Positions 10,013 through 17,799 of a DNA stretch of 64,000 bases are shown here, piece after piece. The position numbers and the translations under genes are program-made. Position 1 is the first letter of the stretch; each line of letters opens with the position of its first letter. Where the stretch lies: positions 299,950 through 363,949 of the forward strand of contig CALXHQ010000002.1 in the NCBI GenBank assembly GCA_944388145.1, read 5' to 3'. Under the pieces are notes generated by a model. The model had not been told where the DNA came from. It saw only the letters and a program-made list of their open reading frames with translations, and ran no database searches. This stretch comes from an uncultured Gemmiger sp. (GTDB lineage Bacteria > Bacillota > Clostridia > Oscillospirales > Ruminococcaceae).

Positions 10013-10195
10013 TTTCTTTCTCCTTGTGAATGCTTTGGAACGAGATGCCAAACGGCCGGTCTTGTTGTGGTGTATCTGAAAAATCCCCAGCACCTTCGAA
10101 TTCTGCAAAAAGCGGCGCTTCCCGCGAATTTTTCCGGCACTTTTGATTGATCCGATATACCCTGGGAACTTCGCGCGATTTCCTTTCGTGATTTT

Positions 10196-10224
10196 AGTAT
10201 AGTGTTTAGGCTAAATTAAGTCAA
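10196..10224 (-). promoter_or_regulatory. promoter of the mannan transporter operon with overlapping operator-like motif
   Basis: Minus strand: TTGACT (-35, 10219-10224), 17-bp spacer, TATACT (-10, 10196-10201). The spacer begins TAATTTAGCCTAAA, so a GACTTAATTTAG motif overlaps the -35 element; similar CTTAA(A)TTTAG sequences occur in the divergent region beside the LacI gene. It fits repression by the LacI protein encoded next door. Confidence 0.8.
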
Positions 10225-10307
10225 TATGTTAAGTAAAACTTTGGTAAAGTGATGCATTGGCGAGGGAATTTCTTGGTCAATTTGACGGCATTTCGCCGGG
10301 TTTTTAC

Positions 10308-10342
10308 AAAAAAGCGCAGACTAAAAAAGCATTTAGTCTGCG
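10308..10342 (-). terminator. intrinsic terminator of the lacI-family gene
   Basis: Arms 10315-10325 and 10332-10342 (11 bp, CGCAGACTAAA and its complement) followed on the minus strand by a run of six T (10308-10313). It lies 55 bp downstream of the LacI stop codon and upstream of the transporter operon promoter, isolating the two units. Confidence 0.8.
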
Positions 10343-10396
10343 TTTAAGTAGATTTTTAGTTTGTCCTGTGGCAATTCCTGCACACATGTTTCAGGT

Positions 10397-11386
10397 TCAG
10401 GTGGATTCCCGCCGCACAAAGGCGCCGGGCACCAGCGTGGTGGGCGCCAGGGGGGATTTGCCGTTCAATTTGCGGCGCAGCTGGCTGACCACCGCGTGGG
10501 CCATGCCGTTCACATCCAGGCGGTAGCTGGTCAGCTGGGGGCGGCAGATGGTGGAAAAGCGGTAGTCATCGTAGCCGGTCACCGCAATATCCTCAGGGAT
10601 GCGGTATCCCTCCCGTTTGAGCCGCTCCACCAGGTTAAAGCCCACCTCGTCGCAATTGCAGACAAAGGCGTCCGGCATCTCCCGGGGCAGCTGCAGCGGG
10701 ACCCACCTGCCGTCGGGGCCGCGGTCCTCCAGCCGCCAGTCAGCCCGGGGCTCGATCCCGGCGCTGAGCAGCGCCCGGCAGTAGCCCAGGTAGCGGTCCA
10801 TAATGGAGCTGGTGGCCAGGATGCTGCCCACAAAGCCGATGCGGGTATGCCCCAGCTCGATCAGGTGCTGGGTCATCTGATAGCCGCCGCTGGTATTGTC
10901 GCTCAGGACACTGTCGCCGGCAATGGCGTCGTCATAAAAGTCCAGGAACATATAGGGCAGGCTGTACTGCAGCACCGTGCTGATGTAGCGGCGGCGCAGC
11001 TCCCCCATAAAGATCAGGGCGTCCACCTTGCGGCTGGTCAGCAGGGTGGGCATGGTGCAGGTCTGCTCGGCCTGGGGCATGATGATCTCCATCATACAAT
11101 TATATCCGATAGCCCCGCAGCAGTTGACCACCGCCCGGTACAGGCTGGAATAGAACGCGCTGTCATCAAAATGGCGGTCCGCCACCAGAATGCCGATGTT
11201 GGCGGTGCGGCGGGCGCCCTGATCGTTCCTGGGCGTCAGGGAATAGCCCATCTCCTTGGCAGTGGCTTGGATTTTGGCGCGCATCTCGTCGCTGACGCCC
11301 TCCTTGCCGGAAAGCCCCTTGCTGACCGACACAATGCTGATGCCCAGCTTTTTGGCAATATCCGCCATCCGTACACTTTTTGCCAT
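10397..11386 (-). CDS. LacI-family regulator of the mannan locus
   Basis: A 329-residue LacI/GalR repressor. Residues 1-55 hold the helix-turn-helix (MADIAKKLGISIVSVSKGLSGK) and hinge helix, and the rest is a periplasmic-binding-like sensor domain with blocks such as LIELGHTRIGFVG and DIAVTGYDDYRFSTICRPQLTSYRLD. It sits between the leftward transporter operon and the rightward esterase operon, the normal place for the local regulator. Its promoter (11499-11527) contains the same CTTAA-ATTTAG-like motif found at the other two promoters, suggesting autoregulation. The effector is probably a mannan-derived sugar, but cannot be read from the sequence. Confidence 0.92.
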   Translation of the reverse strand: MAKSVRMADIAKKLGISIVSVSKGLSGKEGVSDEMRAKIQATAKEMGYSLTPRNDQGARRTANIGILVADRHFDDSAFYSSLYRAVVNCCGAIGYNCMMEIIMPQAEQTCTMPTLLTSRKVDALIFMGELRRRYISTVLQYSLPYMFLDFYDDAIAGDSVLSDNTSGGYQMTQHLIELGHTRIGFVGSILATSSIMDRYLGYCRALLSAGIEPRADWRLEDRGPDGRWVPLQLPREMPDAFVCNCDEVGFNLVERLKREGYRIPEDIAVTGYDDYRFSTICRPQLTSYRLDVNGMAHAVVSQLRRKLNGKSPLAPTTLVPGAFVRREST

Positions 11387-11498
11387 GGTACACTTCCCCT
11401 CTTTTCTGCGCCCGGTTGCCGGGCCGGTGCTGTTAACCCGCCGATCACCCGGCAGAGTGCGCGTTGCAGGGCGCGCATTTTTTAGTTAACTTAAATTT

Positions 11499-11527
11499 AG
11501 TATATCATCGCTTGTTAATCTCGTCAA
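11499..11527 (-). promoter_or_regulatory. promoter of the lacI-family gene
   Basis: Minus strand TTGACG (11522-11527), 17-bp spacer, TATACT (11499-11504), followed at once by AAATTTAAGTTAAC, an operator-like AT-rich motif shared with the neighbouring promoters. Confidence 0.78.
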
Positions 11528-11574
11528 TGTTGAACTAATTTTTTTGGTGTTTTTGCTTAATTTAGTACAACCTC

Positions 11575-11603
11575 TTGCAACATTCTGCCGGATGTGCTAG
11601 TCT
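11575..11603 (+). promoter_or_regulatory. promoter of the CE2-type esterase gene
   Basis: TTGCAA (11575-11580), 17-bp spacer, TAGTCT (11598-11603). Flanked by GCTTAATTTAG upstream and AACTTAAATTTTC plus TTAAGTAACTTA downstream, all versions of the motif seen at the other promoters of this locus. Regulation by the adjacent LacI protein is inferred. Confidence 0.65.
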
Positions 11604-11677
11604 GTATCCAGTAACTTAAATTTTCTATCATCTTTTAAGTAACTTATAGTCGATATTCGGTTTGGAGGTTTTGTCCC

Positions 11678-12781
11678 ATGACCCGTTCTCCCCTCCGGTC
11701 ACTGCCGCTGGTGCGGCCGCTGGGCCGCCATGCCCGCACAGACGGCCCGCTGACCCTGTTTTATACCGCCTCCGGCATCGAATGCCTGTTCACCGGCAGT
11801 GAGCTGCACCTCTGCCTGAACGCCGGCTTCTCGCTCTATGAGCCATGGCTCAGCGTAGAGCTCGACGGCGCCTGGATTGCCCGGTTCCCCGTTCCGGCGG
11901 GCGAGAGCGAGATCTGCCTGTTCCGGGGCATGACCCCCGGCGTCCCCAAACATGTGCGGGTGCTCAAGGATGTGCAGGCCATGCACGACGACCCCGGCCA
12001 CTTTGTGCAGGTGACCGGCCTGGCCTTTGCCGGCGGCGAGTTTCTTCCCCTGCCGGAGCCCGCCCTGCGGCTGGAATTTGTGGGCGACAGCATCACCAGC
12101 GGTGAGGGCGCCATCGGTGCCCAAGCCGAGGAGGACTGGATCAGCCCCTTTTTCAGCGCAGTGAACCACTACGGCCGCCTGACCGCCGACGCCCTGGGGG
12201 CGGATTGGCGGGTGGTAAGCCAGAGCGGCTGGGGGCTTTTGTCCAGCTGGGACAACGATCCTCACCGGCGGGTGATGTCCTACTACGGCAGCGTCTGCGG
12301 CCTGGCCGAAGGTCCCCACAATAAGGCGCTGGGCGCCCACCAGCCCAATGACTTTGCCTCCTGGCCCGCCGACGCGGTGATCCTGAATTTGGGCACCAAC
12401 GATGAGGGCGCCATGAACAATCCCCCCCGGACCGACCCGGCCACCGGCGACTGTTATGCCCAGCGCCCCACGCCGGAGCATCTGGCCCAGCTGGAACAGG
12501 CCGCCGTGGACGCGCTGAAGCAGGTACGGGCGCTGAACCCCGGCGCGCTGCTGGTGTGGGCCTTTGGCATGTTGGGCGACGGCCGGATGCGCGCCGTGCT
12601 GGAGGCCGCCGTGGCCCGCTACCGGTCCGAGACCGGTGACACCCGGGCGTATTACCTGCCGCTGGCCCCCGCCACACCCGAGACGCTGGGCGCCCGCCAG
12701 CATCCAGGTGTGGCCTGCCACCGCCAGGCCGCCGAGACGCTGACCGCCTTTCTGCGCCAGCATCTGCCCGCCCGTGGCTGA
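11678..12781 (+). CDS. CE2-type carbohydrate acetylesterase
   Basis: A 367-residue protein with the two-domain plan of CE2 esterases: an N-terminal jelly-roll (residues 1-125) and a C-terminal SGNH hydrolase. Nucleophile block LEFVGDSITSGEG puts the Ser at residue 138; NLGTNDEGA supplies the Asn/Gly block and QHPG the His (about residue 346). The Asp that normally precedes the His in SGNH enzymes is Arg here, which agrees with the Ser-His dyad reported for CE2. No signal peptide, so it is intracellular, and probably removes acetyl groups from imported mannooligosaccharides. ATG is preceded by TTTGGAGG. It heads a rightward arm with the phosphomutase and GH1 genes. Confidence 0.85.
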   Translation: MTRSPLRSLPLVRPLGRHARTDGPLTLFYTASGIECLFTGSELHLCLNAGFSLYEPWLSVELDGAWIARFPVPAGESEICLFRGMTPGVPKHVRVLKDVQAMHDDPGHFVQVTGLAFAGGEFLPLPEPALRLEFVGDSITSGEGAIGAQAEEDWISPFFSAVNHYGRLTADALGADWRVVSQSGWGLLSSWDNDPHRRVMSYYGSVCGLAEGPHNKALGAHQPNDFASWPADAVILNLGTNDEGAMNNPPRTDPATGDCYAQRPTPEHLAQLEQAAVDALKQVRALNPGALLVWAFGMLGDGRMRAVLEAAVARYRSETGDTRAYYLPLAPATPETLGARQHPGVACHRQAAETLTAFLRQHLPARG

Positions 12782-12810
12782 GAGAATTTGGCTTTTGCAC
12801 CGCACGCCCC

Positions 12811-12839
12811 TTGTCCTGCCGGGCACAGTGCGGTATGCT
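12811..12839 (+). promoter_or_regulatory. promoter of the phosphomutase gene
   Basis: TTGTCC (12811-12816), 17-bp spacer, TATGCT (12834-12839), 66 bp before the ATG. This gives the phosphomutase and GH1 genes their own start separate from the esterase gene. Confidence 0.6.
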
Positions 12840-12905
12840 TAACGCAGGGACCCGCCGTTGGCGCTGCCCGTTTTGTGAAAGTGAAATTCCGAAAGGAGAG
12901 TTTGT

Positions 12906-14582
12906 ATGCAGTATCAGCAGACATTGGACCTGTGGCTCACCCGCGCGGTGGATGACCCCGACCTGATCCCCGAGCTGGCATCGGTCCGGAACGATGAGGC
13001 CGCCGTCACCGACCGGTTTTACCGGGACCTGGAGTTCGGCACCGGCGGCCTGCGGGGCGTGATCGGCGCCGGTACCAACCGCATGAACATCTACACCATC
13101 CGCCGGGCCACCCAGGGCCTGGCCGACTACATCAATGCCGAGGGCCTGCCCAAAAAGGTGGCCATCGGCCATGACAGCCGCATCAAGGGCGAGCTGTTCA
13201 GCCGCGAGGCCGCCCGCGTGCTGGCCGCCAACGGCATCACCGCGTACCTTTACCCCCGGCTGGAGCCCACCCCGGCGCTGTCCTGGGCGGTGCGGTATCT
13301 GGGCTGCGGCGCGGGCATCTGTGTCACCGCCAGCCACAACCCCGCCAAGTACAACGGCTACAAGGTTTACGGCGCCGACGGCTGCCAGATCACGCTGGAG
13401 GCTGCCGCCAAAGTGCTGGCTGCAATTGAGCAGCATGACTATTTTGACGACCCCAAACTTGTGGATTATGACGAGGCCGTCGCCGCCGGCACCATCCAAT
13501 CCATTGACGACAAGTGCCTGTCCGACTTTGTGGACGCGGTGCTGGCGCTGCGCCCCGGCAACGACGTGAGCAAGCTGAAACTGGTCTACACCCCGCTGAA
13601 CGGCAGCGGCCTGGAGCCGGTCCGGATGCTGCTGGACCGGATGGGCGTGACCCAGGTGACGGTGGTGCCCGAGCAGGAAAAACCGGACGGCAATTTCCCC
13701 ACCTGCCCCTACCCCAACCCCGAGATCCGCGAGGCGATGGAGACCGGCCTGAAGCTGTGCGACACCGTCCACCCCGACCTGATGATCGGCACCGACCCCG
13801 ACTGTGACCGCATGGGCTCCGCCGTGCCGGACGGCCAGGGCGGCTACCGGCTGATCACCGGCAACGAGATGGGCGTGCTGCTGCTGGACTATATCTGCCG
13901 CACCCGGATTGCCAACGGCACCATGCCCAAGGACCCGGTGGCGGTGACCACCATCGTCTCCACCGACATGGCCACCCCCATCGCCAAAAAGTACGGCGTC
14001 GAGCTGCGCCGCACGCTGACCGGCTTCAAGTTTATCGGTGAGCAGATCGGCAAGCTGGAGGCGGAAGGCCATGTGGAGCGGTATATCTTCGGCTTTGAGG
14101 AGAGCTACGGTTATCTGTCCGGCGGCCATGTGCGGGACAAGGACGCTGTCAATGCCGTGATGCTGGCCTGCGAGGCCGCCGCCTGGTACGCCGCCCAGGG
14201 CATGAGCCTGCTGGACGCCGTCAACGCCCTGTACAAGGAGTACGGCTACTACCGCAACGCTCTGAAGAGCTACACCTTTGAGGGCGAAACCGGCATGCAC
14301 ACCATGCAGGGCATCATGGCAAAGCTGCGCAGCGGCGCCCCCGCCGAGATTGCCGGCAGCAAGGTCGCCGGCGTGACCGACTATGAGGCCGACGGCACCG
14401 GTCTGCCCAGGGCCGACGTGCTGGAATACCGGCTGGAGAACGGCGCCAAGCTGATGGTTCGCCCCTCCGGCACCGAGCCCAAGATCAAGGTTTACCTGTC
14501 CGCCGTGGCGGGCAGCGAGGCCGAGGCCGACGCCATCAACGCCGCAATGGGCGCCGTGGCCGACACCTGGATGAAGGCATAA
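12906..14582 (+). CDS. phosphoglucomutase / phosphomannomutase
   Basis: A 558-residue alpha-D-phosphohexomutase. Sequence FGTGGLRGVIGAGTNRMN near the N-terminus, the phosphoserine loop VTASHNPAKYNGYK around residue 147, the metal loop IGTDPDCDRMG, the sugar-specificity loop GFEESYGYLSGG and the C-terminal phosphate loop VRPSGTEPKIKVY are all present and normal. Size fits the Firmicute PgcA-type enzyme. In this locus it would convert mannose 1-phosphate from the two GH130 enzymes to mannose 6-phosphate (and glucose 1- to glucose 6-phosphate). GAAAGGAG precedes the ATG. The GH1 gene follows 44 bp downstream, probably in the same transcript. Confidence 0.92.
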   Translation: MQYQQTLDLWLTRAVDDPDLIPELASVRNDEAAVTDRFYRDLEFGTGGLRGVIGAGTNRMNIYTIRRATQGLADYINAEGLPKKVAIGHDSRIKGELFSREAARVLAANGITAYLYPRLEPTPALSWAVRYLGCGAGICVTASHNPAKYNGYKVYGADGCQITLEAAAKVLAAIEQHDYFDDPKLVDYDEAVAAGTIQSIDDKCLSDFVDAVLALRPGNDVSKLKLVYTPLNGSGLEPVRMLLDRMGVTQVTVVPEQEKPDGNFPTCPYPNPEIREAMETGLKLCDTVHPDLMIGTDPDCDRMGSAVPDGQGGYRLITGNEMGVLLLDYICRTRIANGTMPKDPVAVTTIVSTDMATPIAKKYGVELRRTLTGFKFIGEQIGKLEAEGHVERYIFGFEESYGYLSGGHVRDKDAVNAVMLACEAAAWYAAQGMSLLDAVNALYKEYGYYRNALKSYTFEGETGMHTMQGIMAKLRSGAPAEIAGSKVAGVTDYEADGTGLPRADVLEYRLENGAKLMVRPSGTEPKIKVYLSAVAGSEAEADAINAAMGAVADTWMKA

Positions 14583-14625
14583 CCCCCTGTCACACCCATT
14601 GAACGCAAAGGAAGGGAAGAAGCGT

Positions 14626-15984
14626 ATGGCACAATTTCCCAAACAATTCGTCTGGGGCGCCGCCTCGTCGGCCTACCAGATTGAGGGCGGCGTCCATGAG
14701 GGCGGCCGCGGTCCCAGCAACTGGGACAAGTTTTCCCACACGCCGGGCAAGATTGCCCGCAACGAGAACGGCGATGTGGCCTGCGACAGCTACCACCGCT
14801 GGCAGGAGGATGTGGACCTGCTGGCCGGCATGCACCTGAAGGCCTACCGGTTCAGCGTGGCCTGGCCCCGCATTGCCCCCCAGGGCGATGACAACTGGAA
14901 CGCCGAGGGCCTGGCCTACTACGACCGGCTGGTGGACGCCCTGCTGGCCAAGGGCATTGAGCCATACATCACACTGTACCACTGGGACCTGCCCCTGGCT
15001 CTGGACGAAAAGGGCGGCTGGCAGAACATTGACACCGCCCGGGCCTTTGGCCGGTATGCCGCCAAGATGGCGGAGCACTTCAAGGGCCGGGTGCACAACT
15101 GGTTCACCATCAACGAGATTGCCTGCATCGTCGGGCTGGGGTACGGCAGCGGCATCCATGCGCCGGGGCTGCAGCTCTCGCTGGAGCAGCAGTTCGGCTG
15201 CTGGCAGAACGTGCTGTATGCCCATTGCCTGGCCGCCCAGGCCCTGCGGCAGGCCGACCCCGGCAACCAGGTGGGCTTTGCCTCCACCGGGCGCATCTGC
15301 TACCCTCTCACCCACAGCGATGCCGACATTGAGGCCGCCCGCCGCATGACCTTTGCCAGCCCTGACGATGACTGGAGCTTCACCCATCAGATGGCGTTGG
15401 ACCCCCTCTGCCTGGGCCACTGGCCCACCGAGGATGTGGGCCCCCGCCTGGCCGCCGCCATTGCCCGGGTCCCCCGGGAAATCACCGACGCGCTGCCCCT
15501 GGGCCGGCTGGACATGATCGGCCTGAATATCTACAACGCCATCCCCGTGCGTATGGGTGAACACGGCCCCGAGTACGTGGAACGCCCCACCGGCTATCCC
15601 CGCACCGCCATCGGCTGGCCGGTGGAACCGGACAGCCTGGACTGGGGCCCGCGGTACATCGGCCAGCGCTACGGCCTGCCCATGTACATCACCGAGAACG
15701 GCCTGTCCTGCAACGACAAGATCTATCTGGACGGTCAGGTCCACGACGCCGACCGCATCGATTTCACTGCCCGCTATCTGCTGGCACTGTCCAACGGCAT
15801 TGCCCGGGGCGCCGATGTGCGGGGCTACTTCCACTGGTCGCTGATCGACAACTTTGAGTGGTACAGCGGCTACAACGAGCGGTTTGGTCTGGTTTTCTGC
15901 GATTACGCCACCTGCCGCCGCATTCCCAAGGACAGCGCCCGCTGGTACGGCCAGGTGGCCGAGACCAACGGCGCCTGCCTGTGA
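14626..15984 (+). CDS. GH1 beta-glycosidase (beta-glucosidase/mannosidase-like)
   Basis: A 452-residue GH1 enzyme. The start MAQFPKQFVWGAASSAYQIEG is typical, the nucleophile block is YITENGLSC near residue 358, and the C-terminal FHWSLIDNFEW is present. The acid/base block reads TINEI (Glu164) instead of the usual T-[FL]-N-E-P, an uncommon change just after the catalytic Glu. The ATG at 14626 is used because the family N-terminus begins there; an in-frame TTG at 14599 would only add an atypical Lys-rich extension. No signal peptide. Role is probably trimming of short beta-linked gluco- or manno-oligosaccharides in the cytoplasm; specificity is unknown. Confidence 0.88.
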   Translation: MAQFPKQFVWGAASSAYQIEGGVHEGGRGPSNWDKFSHTPGKIARNENGDVACDSYHRWQEDVDLLAGMHLKAYRFSVAWPRIAPQGDDNWNAEGLAYYDRLVDALLAKGIEPYITLYHWDLPLALDEKGGWQNIDTARAFGRYAAKMAEHFKGRVHNWFTINEIACIVGLGYGSGIHAPGLQLSLEQQFGCWQNVLYAHCLAAQALRQADPGNQVGFASTGRICYPLTHSDADIEAARRMTFASPDDDWSFTHQMALDPLCLGHWPTEDVGPRLAAAIARVPREITDALPLGRLDMIGLNIYNAIPVRMGEHGPEYVERPTGYPRTAIGWPVEPDSLDWGPRYIGQRYGLPMYITENGLSCNDKIYLDGQVHDADRIDFTARYLLALSNGIARGADVRGYFHWSLIDNFEWYSGYNERFGLVFCDYATCRRIPKDSARWYGQVAETNGACL

Positions 15985-16011
15985 TCGCGCAGCTGTTTCT
16001 TTTTCCCATTC

Positions 16012-16046
16012 AAAAAGCCCCCGGCTCCCGCCGGGGGCTTTGTTTG
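16012..16046. terminator. bidirectional terminator between GH1 and response regulator
   Basis: AAAGCCCCCGGC and its complement form a 12-bp stem (left arm from 16014, right arm to 16041), with T-rich sequence to the right and an A5 run to the left. It separates the convergent GH1 gene and the minus-strand regulator. Confidence 0.8.
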
Positions 16047-16057
16047 TGGTGGGTGGG

Positions 16058-16684
16058 TCAGTCCCGGGTGTTCAGGCGGTAGCCCACCTTGAACACCGTC
16101 TGGATCTCCCGCTGCAGGCCCAGCTTGCGCCGCAGCCGCTGGATATGTACGTCCACCGTGCGGGTTTCGCCCTCATAGTTGTACCCCCAGGCCAGGGCAA
16201 GCAGGCGCTCGCGGCTCAGGGCCAGGTTGGGGTTGGCGACCAGCGCCTCCAGCAGTGCGAACTCCTGGGGGGTCAGGTTCACCGGCCGCCCCGCCCGGCG
16301 CACCTGGCGGGCATTCCGATCCACCACCAGGTCCCGGAAGGTGAACACCGTGGTGCCGCGGCCGCACCGGCGCAGCACCTCCGCCGTTCGGGTCAGCAGA
16401 TCCCCGTCGGTAAAAGGCCGCACCAGGCAGTCATGGTCGGCATCTGCCTGCCCGGTCACCAGCAGCACCGGTTGGTCGGGGGGCAGCTTGCCCAGCAGCT
16501 CGGTGCCGTTCACGCCGGGCAGTGCCGCGTCCAGCAGGACCAGGTCAAAAGTTTTCCGGGCGGCCAGGGCCAGGGCCTGCTCCCCGGTAAAAGCCTGGTC
16601 GCAGTTGTACCCCGCCCGCCGCAGACCGGCGGCCATACGGTTGTTCAGGGCCGACATATCCTCCGCGATCAGTATTGTTGCCAA
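16058..16684 (-). CDS. OmpR-family response regulator with atypical receiver
   Basis: A 208-residue regulator with an N-terminal receiver (residues 1-105) and a C-terminal winged helix (RTVDVHIQRLRRKLG; FKVGYRLN at the end). The phosphorylation Asp52 (LVLLDAALPG) is present, but the switch region is unusual: only 11 residues separate Thr77 from Arg89, against 21 between the matching Thr and Lys100 in the sister regulator at 17134, and the conserved Lys of the KPF motif is Arg (LVRPF). So the receiver may signal poorly or in a phosphorylation-independent way. It is divergent from the other regulator-kinase operon and has the same 12-bp promoter motif. No kinase gene follows it. Confidence 0.87.
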   Translation of the reverse strand: MATILIAEDMSALNNRMAAGLRRAGYNCDQAFTGEQALALAARKTFDLVLLDAALPGVNGTELLGKLPPDQPVLLVTGQADADHDCLVRPFTDGDLLTRTAEVLRRCGRGTTVFTFRDLVVDRNARQVRRAGRPVNLTPQEFALLEALVANPNLALSRERLLALAWGYNYEGETRTVDVHIQRLRRKLGLQREIQTVFKVGYRLNTRD

Positions 16685-16773
16685 ACGATTTGCCCCCTTC
16701 GCTATGCGGAATATCCCATTCGGTGACAGGCCCGGCGGAGCACGGTCTGCCCGCCAAAAGCGGCCTGTTATTT

Positions 16774-16796
16774 ATTATAACGACAGATGTATCCAA
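16774..16796 (-). promoter_or_regulatory. response-regulator promoter with shared TTGGATACATCT motif (minus copy)
   Basis: On the minus strand TTGGATACATCT (16785-16796) ends 5 nt before a TATAAT -10 box (16774-16779). The same 12-mer in the same relation to a -10 box precedes the divergent regulator (16967-16990). There is no good -35 element, so activation by a bound regulator is plausible. Confidence 0.65.
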
Positions 16797-16966
16797 AATG
16801 TTACAACGCCCTGCAAAAAAACTGCAAAAACAGGTTTTGCGGCCGATTTTTTGCCCGACAGCCCCGCCGGGGCGGCTGTTTGGTGGTATACTAGAATGTG
16901 TCTGAAAAGTTTCCAACCCTTTTGATGGAGCGGATACACCCCAGGCCCCCACCACCGGTTTACAAG

Positions 16967-16990
16967 TTGGATACATCTTTGCGGTAATAT
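16967..16990 (+). promoter_or_regulatory. response-regulator promoter with shared TTGGATACATCT motif (plus copy)
   Basis: TTGGATACATCT (16967-16978) followed after 6 nt by TAATAT (16985-16990). It matches the minus-strand copy exactly. The two copies are in divergent orientation, one before each response-regulator gene, in the 449-bp gap between them. Confidence 0.65.
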
Positions 16991-17133
16991 GGATAGCAGA
17001 GATACCGGATAGATCCGCAGGGGAGGGAACGCCGGGAGCGGGATGCCGCCGGCGTTTTCTTTCCTGCGGCGCAATGGCGCACACCGCCCTGGACCGGCGA
17101 GCGCCGTATCACACGATGGAGGTGCCTTTGTTC

Positions 17134-17799
17134 ATGAACCGTATCCTGATCGTTGAGGATGAAACCACGATCTCCCGCCTGATCGAGATGAGCCTGTCCC
17201 GCGCCGGGTACGACTGCACGGTGGCCAACGACGGCCTGACCGCTGCCAACTGCATTGAGAACAACGGCTACGACCTGGCACTTTTGGACATCATGCTGCC
17301 CGGGCTGGACGGCTACGCACTGCTGGACTATCTGCGCCCCATGGGCACACCGGTGATCTTTATCACCGCCAAGGGCAGCGTGAAGGACCGGGTGCAGGGG
17401 CTGCGGCTGGGGGCGGACGATTACCTGGTCAAGCCCTTTGAGATTGAGGAGCTGCTGGCCCGGGTGGAGACGGTGCTGCGCCGCACCGGCAAGGGCGGCC
17501 GGGTGCTGAAGGCCTTTGACGTAGAGCTGGACACCGTCAGCCATACGGTAACCCAGCGGGGCAAAGAACTGGAGCTGACCCCGTTGGAGTTCGGCCTGCT
17601 GGAACAGCTGATGCGCAACCGGGGCGCCGCCCTCTACCGGGATACCCTGTACGAAAGGGTGTGGGGCGGCGAGATGGCCGACACCCGTACCCTGGACCTG
17701 CACATCCAGCGGCTGCGCAAAAAGCTGGGCTGGCAGGACCATATTGAGACTGTCTACAAGGTGGGATACCGGCTGAAGCGAGAGGAAGATGTCCCGTGA
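17134..17799 (+). CDS. OmpR-family response regulator
   Basis: A 221-residue regulator with a normal receiver: ILIVEDE at the start, phospho-acceptor Asp52 (LALLDIMLPG), Thr78, and Lys100 in DDYLVKPF, followed by a winged-helix output domain (DTRTLDLHIQRLRKKLG, YKVGYRLK). The ATG at 17134 begins the domain exactly; GGAGG is 11 nt upstream. An in-frame TTG at 17128 is possible. The stop overlaps the kinase start by 4 bp, so regulator and kinase are co-translated. Target genes are unknown; the shared motif in the divergent promoters is a candidate binding site. Confidence 0.92.
   Translation: MNRILIVEDETTISRLIEMSLSRAGYDCTVANDGLTAANCIENNGYDLALLDIMLPGLDGYALLDYLRPMGTPVIFITAKGSVKDRVQGLRLGADDYLVKPFEIEELLARVETVLRRTGKGGRVLKAFDVELDTVSHTVTQRGKELELTPLEFGLLEQLMRNRGAALYRDTLYERVWGGEMADTRTLDLHIQRLRKKLGWQDHIETVYKVGYRLKREEDVP

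Noticed and set aside
12153-14642. An 829-codon minus-strand frame opposite the phosphomutase
   Set aside because: No family resemblance, typical anti-sense composition, and the opposite strand codes a complete phosphomutase.
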